Source: Aquamicrobium sp.
GTDB taxonomy: Bacteria; Pseudomonadota; Alphaproteobacteria; Rhizobiales; Rhizobiaceae
Assembly (NCBI GenBank): GCA_019739225.1
Contig: JAHHDT010000005.1
Location: 434,001 to 498,000 of the forward strand
Direction of reading: 5' to 3'
DNA: 64,000 nt
Shown here: piece after piece, positions 29,578-38,712 of the stretch
Layout: each line of letters starts with the position of its first letter
Position numbering within the stretch: the first letter of the stretch is position 1
Program-made: the position numbers and the translations under genes
The notes under the pieces: generated by a model
Database searches by the model: none
Told to the model about the DNA's origin: nothing
What the model saw: the letters and a program-made list of their open reading frames with translations, nothing else

Positions 29578-30750
29578 TCAGTTCTCCACGGATGCCGCTA
29601 TAGCACGCGCTCCGGCATCGGCCGGCAGCAGCGCGTCGTCGTCCAGCGCGTATGTCCGGAACTCGCGGTTGAGCGCCGGAAGGGCTGCGATCTCCATGAA
29701 CCCCTTGGACGAGTCGATCACGACCATGGCGACGGTCGTGGAGATGTTGCTGGCCTCGTTCTCGCGCGGTGGCCGGCAGACCGAAAACGGCGTGAGGAAG
29801 TCGTCGAACAGCGCGGCCTTCAGGTCGGCGCGGCCGAGAAGGGGGCCGCGTTCTTCGAGCAGGCGGCGCACGCGCCAGTCGCGGTAGAAGCTTTCCGGCA
29901 CATAGGGAATGCCGGTGTCGCGCAGCTTGGAGAGCGCCACCGGGCTCACCCAGTGGTTTGCATGCACCAGCAGCCCGTCCTCGGGATAGAGCGGGAAGGA
30001 TTCGTCCGGCGCGCATTCGAAGTCGATGCCGAAGCCGGCCGAGGTCGAGATCATGATGTTGTTGGAGCAGGACTTCGGCGTCGTCGCCACGACCTTGATG
30101 GCGCGGGCGAAGTGCTCGTTCTGCAGTACCTTGCGACGGATCGCGCCGAGCGGCACGCCGCGCTGGGTGAAGTCGCGCTCGCACTCCAGATAGTTGGCGG
30201 TGATTGCCGTTCCGGCGGCGTTGAAACCGCTTCGCGCAAGCCCGCCGGCCTCGACGAAGGTGACGAAGTCCGGCCCGGTCTCCTGCCGCACCCGCAGCAC
30301 CACGCCGGTCTCGGCGCATTCCACCCGCCAGTCCCAGTTCTGGCCGTGGATCAGGTGTCCGGTGCTGCTGCGCTCCGGCATGATGAGGGCGCAGGTGCAG
30401 CCGTCATCGGGCTCGTCCGGTTCGGGTTTGTTCAATTCGGCCCGCGCCGAAGCGACGATCTCGGTACGCGCATTGATCATCACGATGTCTTCGAAGGCGA
30501 CGCCCGAGCCGTCGGCGATGCCGCGCATCTCCTCGATGTAGCTCTCGTCGAATTCGGCGATGCAGTCGGCATAGCTCTGGATCAGCGCAGCCTTGCGCTC
30601 TGCGGGAAGGCCGAGCTGGTGGAGCGAGCCGCCATACAGGTCGGCGCTGCGCCGGATGCGGGATGCCAGCAGCACGCCGTATTGCCGGCCACGCTCGAAG
30701 GCGCCGCCCGAAACGGTGATGAAGGGAAAGGGTTCGACCGGCATTGGCAC
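29578..30750 (-). CDS. Peptidase C45 / isopenicillin-N acyltransferase-like enzyme
   Basis: 390 aa. The C45 (Ntn-hydrolase) self-cleavage site is visible as DDGCTCALIMPE (Gly-Cys-Thr, Cys near residue 118), matching the Gly-Cys-Thr of the fungal acyltransferase where Cys becomes the N-terminal nucleophile. HGQNWDWR and VTFVEAGGLARSGFNAAG follow, as in the family. These enzymes make or cleave N-acyl amides. It is first in an operon with a peptide transporter, amidase and hydrolase, so it may deacylate N-acylated peptides or amides (inference). Two bases separate it from dppB. Confidence 0.88.
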   Translation of the reverse strand: MPMPVEPFPFITVSGGAFERGRQYGVLLASRIRRSADLYGGSLHQLGLPAERKAALIQSYADCIAEFDESYIEEMRGIADGSGVAFEDIVMINARTEIVASARAELNKPEPDEPDDGCTCALIMPERSSTGHLIHGQNWDWRVECAETGVVLRVRQETGPDFVTFVEAGGLARSGFNAAGTAITANYLECERDFTQRGVPLGAIRRKVLQNEHFARAIKVVATTPKSCSNNIMISTSAGFGIDFECAPDESFPLYPEDGLLVHANHWVSPVALSKLRDTGIPYVPESFYRDWRVRRLLEERGPLLGRADLKAALFDDFLTPFSVCRPPRENEASNISTTVAMVVIDSSKGFMEIAALPALNREFRTYALDDDALLPADAGARAIAASVEN

Positions 30751-30909
30751 TCCAAAGGCACGTCAGAAAATGTTCTTTATAGCTACAGAAAACATATGTC
30801 CATACGTTCTTGAGTGAAATTCGTTTTATGCCTATTTATTATGCGTTTGAATAAGCGGCGACCACCTGTCATGGTGGCGCGACAGCCGCAACCGATTGCC
30901 CGAGATGGC

Positions 30910-31869
30910 ATGACGACCAGAGGCCCGATGCAGGTTTCCCCGAACGATTTGCAGCAACCCGCCGCGCTCAGCAGCCTTCAGGCTGAGATCGCACGTAAGG
31001 TCCTGGCGCTGATTTCCGAAGGGCGCTGGGCGGCCAAGGAGAAGGTTTCCGATTCGGCGCTGGCCCGGGAATTCGGCGTCTCGCGCACGCCTGTCAGACA
31101 GGTGTTGCAGGCACTGACCGCGCAGGGGCTTCTCGAACAGAACGGCAGCAGGGGCTTCCAGCTCGTGCGGGCGCTGGCCTCGGGCGAGAGCATCCAGGGC
31201 ATGGTGCCGCCCTCCGAAAGCCAGAGCCTCTATGACCGCCTGATGAGCGCCCGCGCGACCGGCGATATCGCCGAGGAGGTTTCGGAAACCGAGCTGGTGG
31301 AGCAGTTCGGCGCGACGCGAGGCGCGGTGCGGCGTGCGCTCATGCGCATGTCCGACGAGGGGATCGCCAGCCGCCGTGCCGGCCATGGCTGGCGCTTCGC
31401 CGAATGCCTCGTCACCGACGAGGCGGTCGATGAGAGCTACCAGTTCCGCCTGATCGTCGAATGCGGCGCGCTGCTGGTGCCGAACTACCGGCCCGACGAG
31501 GCGCAGATCAAGGCGCTCGAACGCGACCAGCGCGGTATCCTCGAGCGCCCCATCCACGAGATCAGCCGCGTCGACTGGTTCAGCGCCAATGCCAGGTTCC
31601 ACGAGACCATCGTATCGTGGTCGGGCAACCGGTTCCTGGTGCAGAGCCTGCAGCGCCAGAACAGCCTGCGGCGGATGACCGAGTTGAGCGACTTCTCCAA
31701 GCTGAGCAAGCGCCGGCTCGACGAGGCCTGCAAGGACCATCTCGGCATTCTGGAGGCGATCGCTTCCGGCGACTATAAATTCGCTGCCGCACTGCTCAAT
31801 CGGCACATTTCGAGGGCGAGCCAGGATGTGTCGGACGAAGGGCGGGAAACGTCGCTGCCTATGGACTGA
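30910..31869 (+). CDS. GntR family regulator with two winged helices and FCD-like domain
   Basis: About 319 aa from Met at 30910; the frame is open to 30814 and starts at 30841 or 30928 are possible. A first GntR winged helix (SDSALAREFGVSRTPVRQVL) is followed by a second one (SETELVEQFGATRGAVRRAL) about 90 residues later, then an FCD-type ligand domain (FRLIVECGALLVPN ... NARFHETIVSWSGN ... DHLGILEAIASGDYKFAAAL). Two DNA-binding domains on one chain are unusual but known in rhizobia. It is divergent from the C45/peptide-uptake operon, which it probably controls. Confidence 0.88.
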   Translation: MTTRGPMQVSPNDLQQPAALSSLQAEIARKVLALISEGRWAAKEKVSDSALAREFGVSRTPVRQVLQALTAQGLLEQNGSRGFQLVRALASGESIQGMVPPSESQSLYDRLMSARATGDIAEEVSETELVEQFGATRGAVRRALMRMSDEGIASRRAGHGWRFAECLVTDEAVDESYQFRLIVECGALLVPNYRPDEAQIKALERDQRGILERPIHEISRVDWFSANARFHETIVSWSGNRFLVQSLQRQNSLRRMTELSDFSKLSKRRLDEACKDHLGILEAIASGDYKFAAALLNRHISRASQDVSDEGRETSLPMD

Positions 31870-33280
31870 CTGCGACGGTCGGCACGGGGGCAGGTGCCAT
31901 CAGCCGGTCGCGGCGCAGCCAGCGGGCCAGAAGCAGCATGGCGACCACCGCAAGGCCGCTCGAAAGCCCGATCCAGATTCCGACGCCGTCGAGCCCGCCG
32001 GGGAAGGCGAGCCACACGCCGAGCGTCAGCCCGACTCCCCAATAGCCGATCGCTGCATAGACCATTGGCACCGTCGTATCCTGCAAGCCGCGCAGCATGC
32101 CGCCGGCCACGGCCTGCGCCCCGTCGACGATCTGGAACATCGCGGCGAGCGCCAGGAAGGTGACTGCCAGCCCGATCACCGGCGCGTTGGCGGGATCCGA
32201 CAGGTTGATGAAGGCGCGGATCAAAAGGTACGGCGCGAACAGCATCAGCGCCGCCATGCAGGCCATGAACGCCACACCCATGACGAATGCCGTCCAGCCG
32301 GCGCGCGTCACGCCGTCCCGGTCGCCGGCGCCATAGGCGCGGCCGACGCGTACGGTGGCGGCCTGCGACACGCCCATCGGCACCATGAACGAGATCGAGG
32401 CGATCTGGATGGCGATGGCGTGGGCGGCCAGCGACACGGCGTCGATCAAGCCCATGATAAGCGCTGCGGCATTGAAGATGCTGACCTCGAAGGTGATGAT
32501 GCCCGCGATCGGCAGGCCGAGCCGCAGCAACTGCCGGAAACGCGGCCAGTCGGAGCGCCAGAAGCGGCCGAAAAGCCGGTAGCGGCGGAAGCGCCGGTCG
32601 AGCGACACGGCCAGCGCCAGCCCGGAGAACATCAGCAGGCTCGACAGCGTGGTGGCGGCACCAGCGCCGACGATGCCGAGTGCCGGAAAGCCCAGATTGC
32701 CGAACATCAGCGCCCAGTTGCACAGCACGTTGAAGCCGACGGCGGCAAAGACGATCACCAGCGCCCAGCCGGGCCGTTCGAGCGCGGAAATGAAGGAGCG
32801 CAGCACGATGAAGCAGTAGAAGGGCAGGATCGCCCACTGCATCACGCGCACGTAACGGCCGGCTTCCACCGCCAGCGCCGGGTCCTGACCCATGGCGACG
32901 AGGATCGCCTCCGTATGCCACAGGAGCAGCCACACCGGCACGGCCACGCACAGCGCGACCCAGAAGCCCTGCCGGACGGTGCGGCGCACATCGCGCACGG
33001 AATGGCGCTTGCGCCCGAGCTCGAAGGCGATCATCGGCGAGACGGCGAGGATCAGCCCGAGGCCGAACATCATCGGCGCGAAATAGAGGTTCGCGCCGAG
33101 CGTTCCGGCGGCAAGAGCCTCCGGGCCCAGCCGGCCCATCATCATCACGTCCGTTGCCGTCATCGCGGTCTGGCCGAGATTGGTCAGGATCATCGGCCAG
33201 GCGAGCGCCAGCATGGCGCGGAACTCCGCGCGCCACGGCGTCTGCGCGGCAACGCGCCCTATGGTGGCGGTTTTTGACAT
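31859..33280 (-). CDS. MATE family efflux transporter (NorM-like)
   Basis: 473 aa with about 12 membrane segments. MATE motifs include AWPMILTNLGQTAMTATDVM at the N-terminus, GVSQAATVRVGRAYGAGD (the GxxxATxVxVGxxxG block) and VDGAQAVAGGMLRGLQDT in the second half. NorM-type proteins export cationic compounds in exchange for Na+ or H+. The substrate is unknown. It overlaps the convergent GntR gene by 11 bp at the stop. Confidence 0.93.
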   Translation of the reverse strand: MSKTATIGRVAAQTPWRAEFRAMLALAWPMILTNLGQTAMTATDVMMMGRLGPEALAAGTLGANLYFAPMMFGLGLILAVSPMIAFELGRKRHSVRDVRRTVRQGFWVALCVAVPVWLLLWHTEAILVAMGQDPALAVEAGRYVRVMQWAILPFYCFIVLRSFISALERPGWALVIVFAAVGFNVLCNWALMFGNLGFPALGIVGAGAATTLSSLLMFSGLALAVSLDRRFRRYRLFGRFWRSDWPRFRQLLRLGLPIAGIITFEVSIFNAAALIMGLIDAVSLAAHAIAIQIASISFMVPMGVSQAATVRVGRAYGAGDRDGVTRAGWTAFVMGVAFMACMAALMLFAPYLLIRAFINLSDPANAPVIGLAVTFLALAAMFQIVDGAQAVAGGMLRGLQDTTVPMVYAAIGYWGVGLTLGVWLAFPGGLDGVGIWIGLSSGLAVVAMLLLARWLRRDRLMAPAPVPTVAVSP

Positions 33281-33405
33281 TTCGGCTCAATAGCCGAGGC
33301 GGCGGACATTGCCAGAACCACGCCGCGCCATCGGTTGGCGCAGCGATGTTGCCCTTGTCGTGCCGCGGCTGTAGCGTTTTGACCACCGCGCAAGGGGGGC
33401 GATTT

Positions 33406-34149
33406 GTGGGTGCGTTGACGGCATTGGGCTGGGGACTTTTCGGCGGCAGCGCGCTGCTGGTCGGAGCCGCGATCGGCTGGTTCGCGCGACCAAGCCCGCG
33501 CATTGTCGCCGCCGTCATGGCCTTCGGCAGCGGCGTGCTTATCTCAGCTATCGCGTTCGACCTGATGGATGACGCTGCCGGCAAGGGCGGTATCGCCGCC
33601 TCGGCCACCGGCTTCATGGTCGGGGCGATGGCTTTCACGCTCGGCGCGCTCTACCTCGCCCGGCGCGATGCCGGCGGCCGCAAACGCTCGTCGGCGTCCG
33701 CAGCGGCACCCGCGACGGCGGCCATGGCGATCGCGCTGGGTTCGGTCTTCGACGGCATTCCCGAATCGATGGTGATCGGGCTGAGCCTGCTCGACGGAGA
33801 AGGCGTCTCGCTGCCGGTGGTGATCGCCATCTTCCTGTCCAACGTGCCGGAAGGCATGTCGAGTTCGGCGGGCATGAAGGCATCGGGCCTGTCGCGCCGC
33901 TTCGTGTTCGGCCTGTGGAGCGCCATCGCCATTCTGTGCGGCATCGGTGCCGTGGCGGGTTTCCATCTCTTCGCCGGCGCGCCGCCGCATTACGTGGCCA
34001 TTGCGCAAGGCGTCGCCGCCGGCGCGATGCTGGCCATGATCGCCGACACGATGATCCCCGAAGCGTTCGACACGGCGCATGATTTCGCGGGGCTGATCAC
34101 GGCGGCGGGTTTCGTCTGCGCCTTCATGCTTTCGCATGCCTTCGGTTGA
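33406..34149 (+). CDS. ZIP-family-like metal transporter with altered metal site
   Basis: 247 aa from a GTG at 33406, which has AAGGGG about 7 bp upstream; the longer frame from 33154 overlaps the MATE gene. About eight membrane segments. The positions corresponding to the ZIP metal-binding motifs read [13 protein letters not shown] (TM4) and [13 protein letters not shown] (TM5), keeping the Pro-Glu core but lacking the usual His of HNxPEG/HExPH. A typical variable loop (residues about 80-100) is Arg/Ala-rich rather than His-rich. Transport of Zn(II) or another divalent ion is inferred from the family only. Confidence 0.78.
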   Translation: MGALTALGWGLFGGSALLVGAAIGWFARPSPRIVAAVMAFGSGVLISAIAFDLMDDAAGKGGIAASATGFMVGAMAFTLGALYLARRDAGGRKRSSASAAAPATAAMAIALGSVFDGIPESMVIGLSLLDGEGVSLPVVIAIFLSNVPEGMSSSAGMKASGLSRRFVFGLWSAIAILCGIGAVAGFHLFAGAPPHYVAIAQGVAAGAMLAMIADTMIPEAFDTAHDFAGLITAAGFVCAFMLSHAFG

Positions 34150-34229
34150 CAGCGAACCATTTGCGCGGGGTCGCATTTGCGGCTAAGACGCCGCCGACCG
34201 AAATGTCCAGCAATCCCGAGGTTTCCTCC

Positions 34230-35126
34230 ATGACGACGGACCAGCTTGCCACTGCGGAAGAGCAGGCGCGCCTTCTTTCGGCAGCGCTGCCCTACATGCA
34301 ACGCTACGAGAACAAGACCGTCGTCGTGAAATATGGCGGCCACGCCATGGGCGATGCCGAGCTCGGCCAGGCCTTCGCCCGCGACATCGCGCTGCTCAAG
34401 CAATCCGGCGTCAACCCCATCGTCGTGCATGGCGGCGGGCCGCAGATCGGCGCGATGCTGAACAAGATGGGCATCGAATCCAAGTTCGAGGGCGGCCTGC
34501 GCGTCACCGACCGTAAGACGGTCGAGATCGTCGAGATGGTGCTGGCTGGATCGATCAACAAGGAGATCGTGGCGCTCATCAACGCCGAAGGCGAGTGGGC
34601 GATCGGCCTGTGCGGCAAGGACGGCAACATGGTGTTTGCCGAAAAGGCGCACAAGACCATCAAGGACCCCGACAGCAACATCGAGCGCGTGCTGGATCTC
34701 GGCTTCGTCGGCGAGCCGGTCGAGGTCGACCGCACGCTTCTCGACCTGCTCGCCCGCTCGGAGATGATCCCGGTGATCGCGCCGGTGGCGCCGGGTCGCG
34801 ACGGGCATACCTACAACATCAACGCCGACACATTCGCCGGCGCAATCGCCGGCGCGCTCAGCGCCTCGCGGCTCCTGTTCCTGACCGACGTGCCGGGCGT
34901 GCTCGACAAGGACAAGAAGCTGATCGACGAGCTGACGGTAGGCGAGGCGCGCGCGCTGATCGCCGACGGCACGATCTCCGGGGGCATGATCCCCAAGGTC
35001 GAGACCTGCATCGAGGCGATCGAGCGCGGAGTGGAAGGTGTCGTCATCCTCAACGGCAAGGCGCCGCATGCGGTGCTGCTCGAACTCTTCACGCACCACG
35101 GCGCCGGCACGCTGATCGTGCCCTAG
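34230..35126 (+). CDS. argB: Acetylglutamate kinase
   Basis: 298 aa from the ATG at 34230, preceded by GAGG; ATGs at 34203 and 34146 are in frame but less likely. It phosphorylates N-acetylglutamate in arginine biosynthesis. ATP-site and substrate motifs: [10 protein letters not shown] (Lys), [47 protein letters not shown], and [13 protein letters not shown] with [10 protein letters not shown] near the end. Length and motifs are normal for the arginine-inhibitable type. Confidence 0.97.
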   Translation: MTTDQLATAEEQARLLSAALPYMQRYENKTVVVKYGGHAMGDAELGQAFARDIALLKQSGVNPIVVHGGGPQIGAMLNKMGIESKFEGGLRVTDRKTVEIVEMVLAGSINKEIVALINAEGEWAIGLCGKDGNMVFAEKAHKTIKDPDSNIERVLDLGFVGEPVEVDRTLLDLLARSEMIPVIAPVAPGRDGHTYNINADTFAGAIAGALSASRLLFLTDVPGVLDKDKKLIDELTVGEARALIADGTISGGMIPKVETCIEAIERGVEGVVILNGKAPHAVLLELFTHHGAGTLIVP

Positions 35127-35451
35127 GCCGCCTCAACGGTCAGATAGAGCCAGCCGGCGAGCGGATACACGCTCCGGATGAACACGTGCCGGATGTCGCC
35201 GAATTGGCCTCAAGCGATTCCCGCGCAGGCCGGGCATCAGAAATGATGCTTGGCCCGCGATAGCTCGGCCGCAAAAATGGGCCGCCGAAGGCGCTTTACC
35301 AGCCCCTCTTTCGGCCGCGTCCACGTCCTCTTTTCCGGCAATTTCCGGCAATCGACCCATTTTGCAGACGACGGATCGCGAATTTCGATGAAGCTTCTGT
35401 CGATGACGGCCACACCGCACCGTCTCAGGCAACGACTGAAGGAAACATCGC
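35127..35451. other. Intergenic region without a supported gene
   Basis: 325 bp between argB and a small lipoprotein gene. It contains a short tandem repeat (TTCCGGCAAT twice, around 35334-35353) and weak open frames on both strands (for example 35237-35470 minus) with no recognisable domain or ribosome binding site. I see no RNA gene or clear terminator in it. Confidence 0.5.
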
Positions 35452-35790
35452 ATGTACCACCGCCTCGCACCTCTGCTTCTCTTTCCGCTCGCCGGCTGCG
35501 TGAGCGCCAGCAGCGCCGACGTCACGCGCGAACTGGCAGTCGGCCAGACGGCCCACATCACCGCTTACAGGGGCGATGGCTGCAATGCTCCCGCACCGAG
35601 CTTTGAGGCGGTGATGCGACGCATCCCCAAGTCGGAACTGGTCAGATATTCCGATGGCGGACTTTCCAGCCGCGTCAGCGATCAATGCAAGAAACGCGTC
35701 CCGACCCGTGCTGTCAACGGCACGGGCATCAAGGCCGGTTCCGAGGTGAAACGCTACCAGTCGGGTACTGTCGCCATCGTCGTCAAATAA
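35452..35790 (+). CDS. Small putative lipoprotein
   Basis: 112 aa with a lipobox LAGC (Cys16) after a short hydrophobic leader and a GAAGGA ribosome binding site about 8 bp upstream. The mature part is polar with two further Cys (about residues 44 and 79) that could form a disulphide. No family is recognised. It stands alone between argB and a DMT transporter. Confidence 0.65.
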   Translation: MYHRLAPLLLFPLAGCVSASSADVTRELAVGQTAHITAYRGDGCNAPAPSFEAVMRRIPKSELVRYSDGGLSSRVSDQCKKRVPTRAVNGTGIKAGSEVKRYQSGTVAIVVK

Positions 35791-35919
35791 GCGAACGCAT
35801 TTCCACTTGGCCGACGCGGCCGGGCGCAGACTTGCCCGGTACGTCGCGCAACCCGGCTCGTGACCCCGATGGTTGGCCCCAGCGGGATCACGAGTCGGTT
35901 TTCGTTTCGGCCGTCCCAG

Positions 35920-36825
35920 TCAGCCCAGAAGCACGAGGATCAGGATACCGGCGACGATCAGGAGGCAACCGGCGGTTTCCAGCCGGTTGATCTTCTCCTT
36001 GAAGAAGAACACCGAGGCGGTGAAGGTAAAGAGCATTTCGATCTGGGCCAGCGCCTTCACCACCGCTGCCTGTTGTAAAGTCATCGCCATGAACCAGCCG
36101 AACGAGGCGGTCGCGCCGACGAAGCCGGTGAATAGCGAGACCTTCCAGGCCTTGCCGATGCGGCCGATCTCGGCGCGGTCTTTCCACAGCATCCAGCCGC
36201 CCATGACGAGCGTCTGGAGCGTGATCGTCCAGGCGAGGGTGACGGCTGCCTGCATCATGAAGTTCGGGCCCCCCAATGCGAGCGAGGCGGCGCGGTAGGC
36301 GACGGCGGCGATGCCGAACAGCGTGCCCGAGGCGAGGCCGATCAGCGCATTCCTGGCAAAGATCGAGGCGACGAGATTGCGCCAGCTCATATGCATGTGG
36401 GCGACCGAGATCAGCATGACGCCGAAGACGCTGACCGCGATTGCAAGCAGCGTTCCGCCGGTCACACGCTCGCCGAAGAAGAGCAGCGCGAAGAGCGCGG
36501 TCTGCGCCGGCTCGGTGCGCGAATAGGCCGTTCCCACCGCGAAGTTTCGGTAGGAAAAGAGGTGGATGAGCAGGAAGGTCGCCGCGATCTGCCCGAAGGC
36601 GCCGACCGTCACCCAGAACAGGAACGGCCCGTTGGGAGATGGAATCTGATAGCCGGCAACGCGGCTGAGCACGAGCAGGAAGAGCAGCGCGAAGGGCAGG
36701 CCGAAGCCGAAGCGCACGAAGGTCGCGCCCGTCGTGCCCATAACCGCCTTCAGATGCTTCTGCGCCGCGGAACGCAGGTTCTGCAGGAACGCGGCAGCGA
36801 TTGTGATGGGTATCCAGAGTTCCAT
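35920..36825 (-). CDS. EamA/DMT-superfamily transporter
   Basis: 301 aa, ten hydrophobic segments arranged as two repeated five-helix EamA units. The C-terminal repeat ends ALAQIEMLFTFTASVFFFKE KINRLE, the typical DMT helix 9-10 region (EKI), and the first repeat shows EPAQTALFALLFFGERVTGG. Such proteins move metabolites or amino acids; the substrate cannot be told. It is monocistronic and convergent with the small lipoprotein gene. Confidence 0.88.
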   Translation of the reverse strand: MELWIPITIAAAFLQNLRSAAQKHLKAVMGTTGATFVRFGFGLPFALLFLLVLSRVAGYQIPSPNGPFLFWVTVGAFGQIAATFLLIHLFSYRNFAVGTAYSRTEPAQTALFALLFFGERVTGGTLLAIAVSVFGVMLISVAHMHMSWRNLVASIFARNALIGLASGTLFGIAAVAYRAASLALGGPNFMMQAAVTLAWTITLQTLVMGGWMLWKDRAEIGRIGKAWKVSLFTGFVGATASFGWFMAMTLQQAAVVKALAQIEMLFTFTASVFFFKEKINRLETAGCLLIVAGILILVLLG

Positions 36826-36930
36826 GGGAGACGGCGCGTGGACGAAGATGAAGGCCGCTAGGGTCTAGTCCCACTCATCGAGGGTTGCAATGGAGCGGCA
36901 AGCGATCACCCTTGGCGCGCTTCAAAAATA

Positions 36931-37060
36931 CCCCCACCCCTAAACCCCTCCTCACAAGGGGAGAGGGGACGTTGGCGCGGCAGCCCATGTCGAGGTTGGA
37001 TGACGTCCTGAGCGCCGCGTTTCCGAAACCTCCTCCCCCTTGTGGATTAGGGGTGGCGGT
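36931..37060. repeat. Palindromic intergenic repeat (rhizobial RIME/RPE-like)
   Basis: A left arm at 36931-36968 (core CCACCCCTAAACCCCTCCTC then ACAAGGGGAGAGG) and a right arm at 37029-37060 are related in inverted orientation: the reverse complement of the right arm reads CCACCCCTAATCCACAAGGG GGAGG. About 60 bp separates them. The structure and C/G-rich arms resemble the small palindromic intergenic elements common in Mesorhizobium and Rhizobium genomes. It sits in a 262-bp gap between two divergently ended genes. Confidence 0.75.
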
Positions 37061-37087
37061 AACGCTTTGGCACGTGGCTTTCCCTGG

Positions 37088-37867
37088 TCAGGCCGCCTGT
37101 GCCGCCGCTTCGAAGACCACCCGGTTGCGGCCGCGGCGCTTGGCTTCGTAGAGGCGCCTGTCGGCTTCGCGCATCATTTCCGACCACGACAGATGAGGAC
37201 GCAGCCGCGATGCGCCGATGCTGACCGACAGGGGCAGGTATTTGCCTTCGCCCGGCGAGAAATGGATGGCCTCGACGGCAAGGCGGATGCGTTCGGCCAC
37301 CTCGACGGCCTCGTTCACATCGGCGCCGACGAGGAACGCGCCAAATTCCTCGCCTCCGATGCGACCGACGAGATCTTTTTCGCGCAGGGCGGTGCGGATC
37401 GCCTCGGTGATCAGCTTCAGCGCCACGTCGCCCTGTTGGTGGCCGTGCGTGTCGTTGATGTATTTGAAGTTGTCCGCGTCGATGATGAGCAGCGCGCCGC
37501 TGTCGGTACGCCGCCGCAGGCTCTTCAAGGTGGCGAAAAAGGCTTCGCGGTTGAGCAGGCCGGTCATGTCGTCGTGACGGGCCTTTTCCGACAGCCGCGC
37601 ATGCGCCTCGGCGAGCTGCATGTGAGCATCGGCAAGCTCATCATGGGCGCGGGTCAGCTTGCCAAGCGCATCTGCGAGCCGCTTCTTCTGCCACATCGTG
37701 TGAGCGCTGGCGGGAAAGGCGACCAGCAGCGGGCAGAGAACCGTCATCAAGAGCGCATTGCCCTCCACCACGCCGCCGAGCAGCGGTACGAGCGTGAGCA
37801 CAATCAGGAGTGACGCCGCCGCCGACGCCACGGCAATCAACGCCGCTTTCGCCAATACCTGCTTCAT
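37088..37867 (-). CDS. GGDEF-domain diguanylate cyclase
   Basis: 259 aa from Met at 37867 (GAAGGA 6 bp upstream); an earlier in-frame ATG at 37936 is less likely. Two N-terminal membrane segments (about residues 8-28 and 36-60), a short coiled coil, then a GGDEF domain from about residue 95 (HDDMTGLLNREAFF ... ADNFKYINDTHGHQQGD). The active-site signature is GGEEF, and the product-inhibition I-site RxxD (REKD) lies the standard five residues before it. It should make cyclic di-GMP with feedback control. No input domain is recognisable. Confidence 0.93.
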   Translation of the reverse strand: MKQVLAKAALIAVASAAASLLIVLTLVPLLGGVVEGNALLMTVLCPLLVAFPASAHTMWQKKRLADALGKLTRAHDELADAHMQLAEAHARLSEKARHDDMTGLLNREAFFATLKSLRRRTDSGALLIIDADNFKYINDTHGHQQGDVALKLITEAIRTALREKDLVGRIGGEEFGAFLVGADVNEAVEVAERIRLAVEAIHFSPGEGKYLPLSVSIGASRLRPHLSWSEMMREADRRLYEAKRRGRNRVVFEAAAQAA

Positions 37868-38001
37868 GATGGTCCTTCCGTGGAAGGGTCCTGATGGCAG
37901 GGGAAAGTGAATCGGTGGTTTCGCGGGCATCTCCAATTCGACACAGTCGCCGAATTATCGTTGCGCTTCATTCGGCCTGTGGAATCGTCTAGTCAGATAC
38001 C

Positions 38002-38712
38002 ATGACAAATCTTCCCGATCCCGTGCGCTTCGCCCATGTGACCGACTGGGTGTTCGACCTCGACAACACGCTCTATCCGCATCACTCGAACCTGTTTTCG
38101 CAGATCGATGTGAAGATGACGGCCTATGTGTCGGAATTGCTGCAACTGCCGCGCGACGAGGCGCGCGTGTTGCAGAAGGACCTGTATCGGGAATATGGAA
38201 CCACGCTGAACGGGCTGATGGCGCGCCACGGCATCGACCCGGACGACTTCCTCAACAAGGTGCACGACATCGACTATTCCTGGGTCGATCCGAACCCGGC
38301 ACTCGGCGATGCCATCCGCACCCTGCCGGGCCGCAAGTTCATATTCACCAACGGCGACCGCGGCCACGCCGAGCGCACGGCGCGGCAACTCGGCATCCTC
38401 GACCATTTCAACGACATCTTCGACATTGTGGCGGCCGACCTGACGCCTAAGCCGGCGCGCGAGACCTACGACAAGTTCGTCGGCCTGCATCGTGTCGATG
38501 CGCCCCGCGCGGTGATGTTCGAGGATCTTGCCCGCAATCTTGCCGTGCCCAAGGCGCTCGGCATGACGACGGTTCTGATCGTGCCGAACAATTTCGAGCC
38601 GACCTTCTCCGAGATATGGGAGCGCGACGCCGATAACGAGGATGACGTCGACTACGTCACCGACGACCTCGCCGGCTTCCTGACGCGCATCAATGCGGCG
38701 CTTGCCCATTGA
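38002..38712 (+). CDS. HAD-family pyrimidine 5'-nucleotidase-like phosphatase
   Basis: 236 aa. HAD motif I is FDLDNTLYPH (nucleophile and acid Asp, about residue 18), motif II FTNGDRGHAE, and motif IV FEDLARNL. The sequence matches the pyrimidine 5'-nucleotidase (Sdt1-like) branch of HAD hydrolases, which dephosphorylate UMP/CMP or similar. Its stop overlaps the start of the next gene by 4 bp. Confidence 0.88.
   Translation: MTNLPDPVRFAHVTDWVFDLDNTLYPHHSNLFSQIDVKMTAYVSELLQLPRDEARVLQKDLYREYGTTLNGLMARHGIDPDDFLNKVHDIDYSWVDPNPALGDAIRTLPGRKFIFTNGDRGHAERTARQLGILDHFNDIFDIVAADLTPKPARETYDKFVGLHRVDAPRAVMFEDLARNLAVPKALGMTTVLIVPNNFEPTFSEIWERDADNEDDVDYVTDDLAGFLTRINAALAH

Noticed and set aside
30795-30804. 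TATG-TC-CATA palindrome as operator of the double-winged GntR
   Set aside because: Arms of only 4 bp in an AT-rich gap are too likely by chance.
35237-35470. 77-codon minus-strand frame in the gap after argB
   Set aside because: No ribosome binding site, no family resemblance and overlap with the small lipoprotein start.
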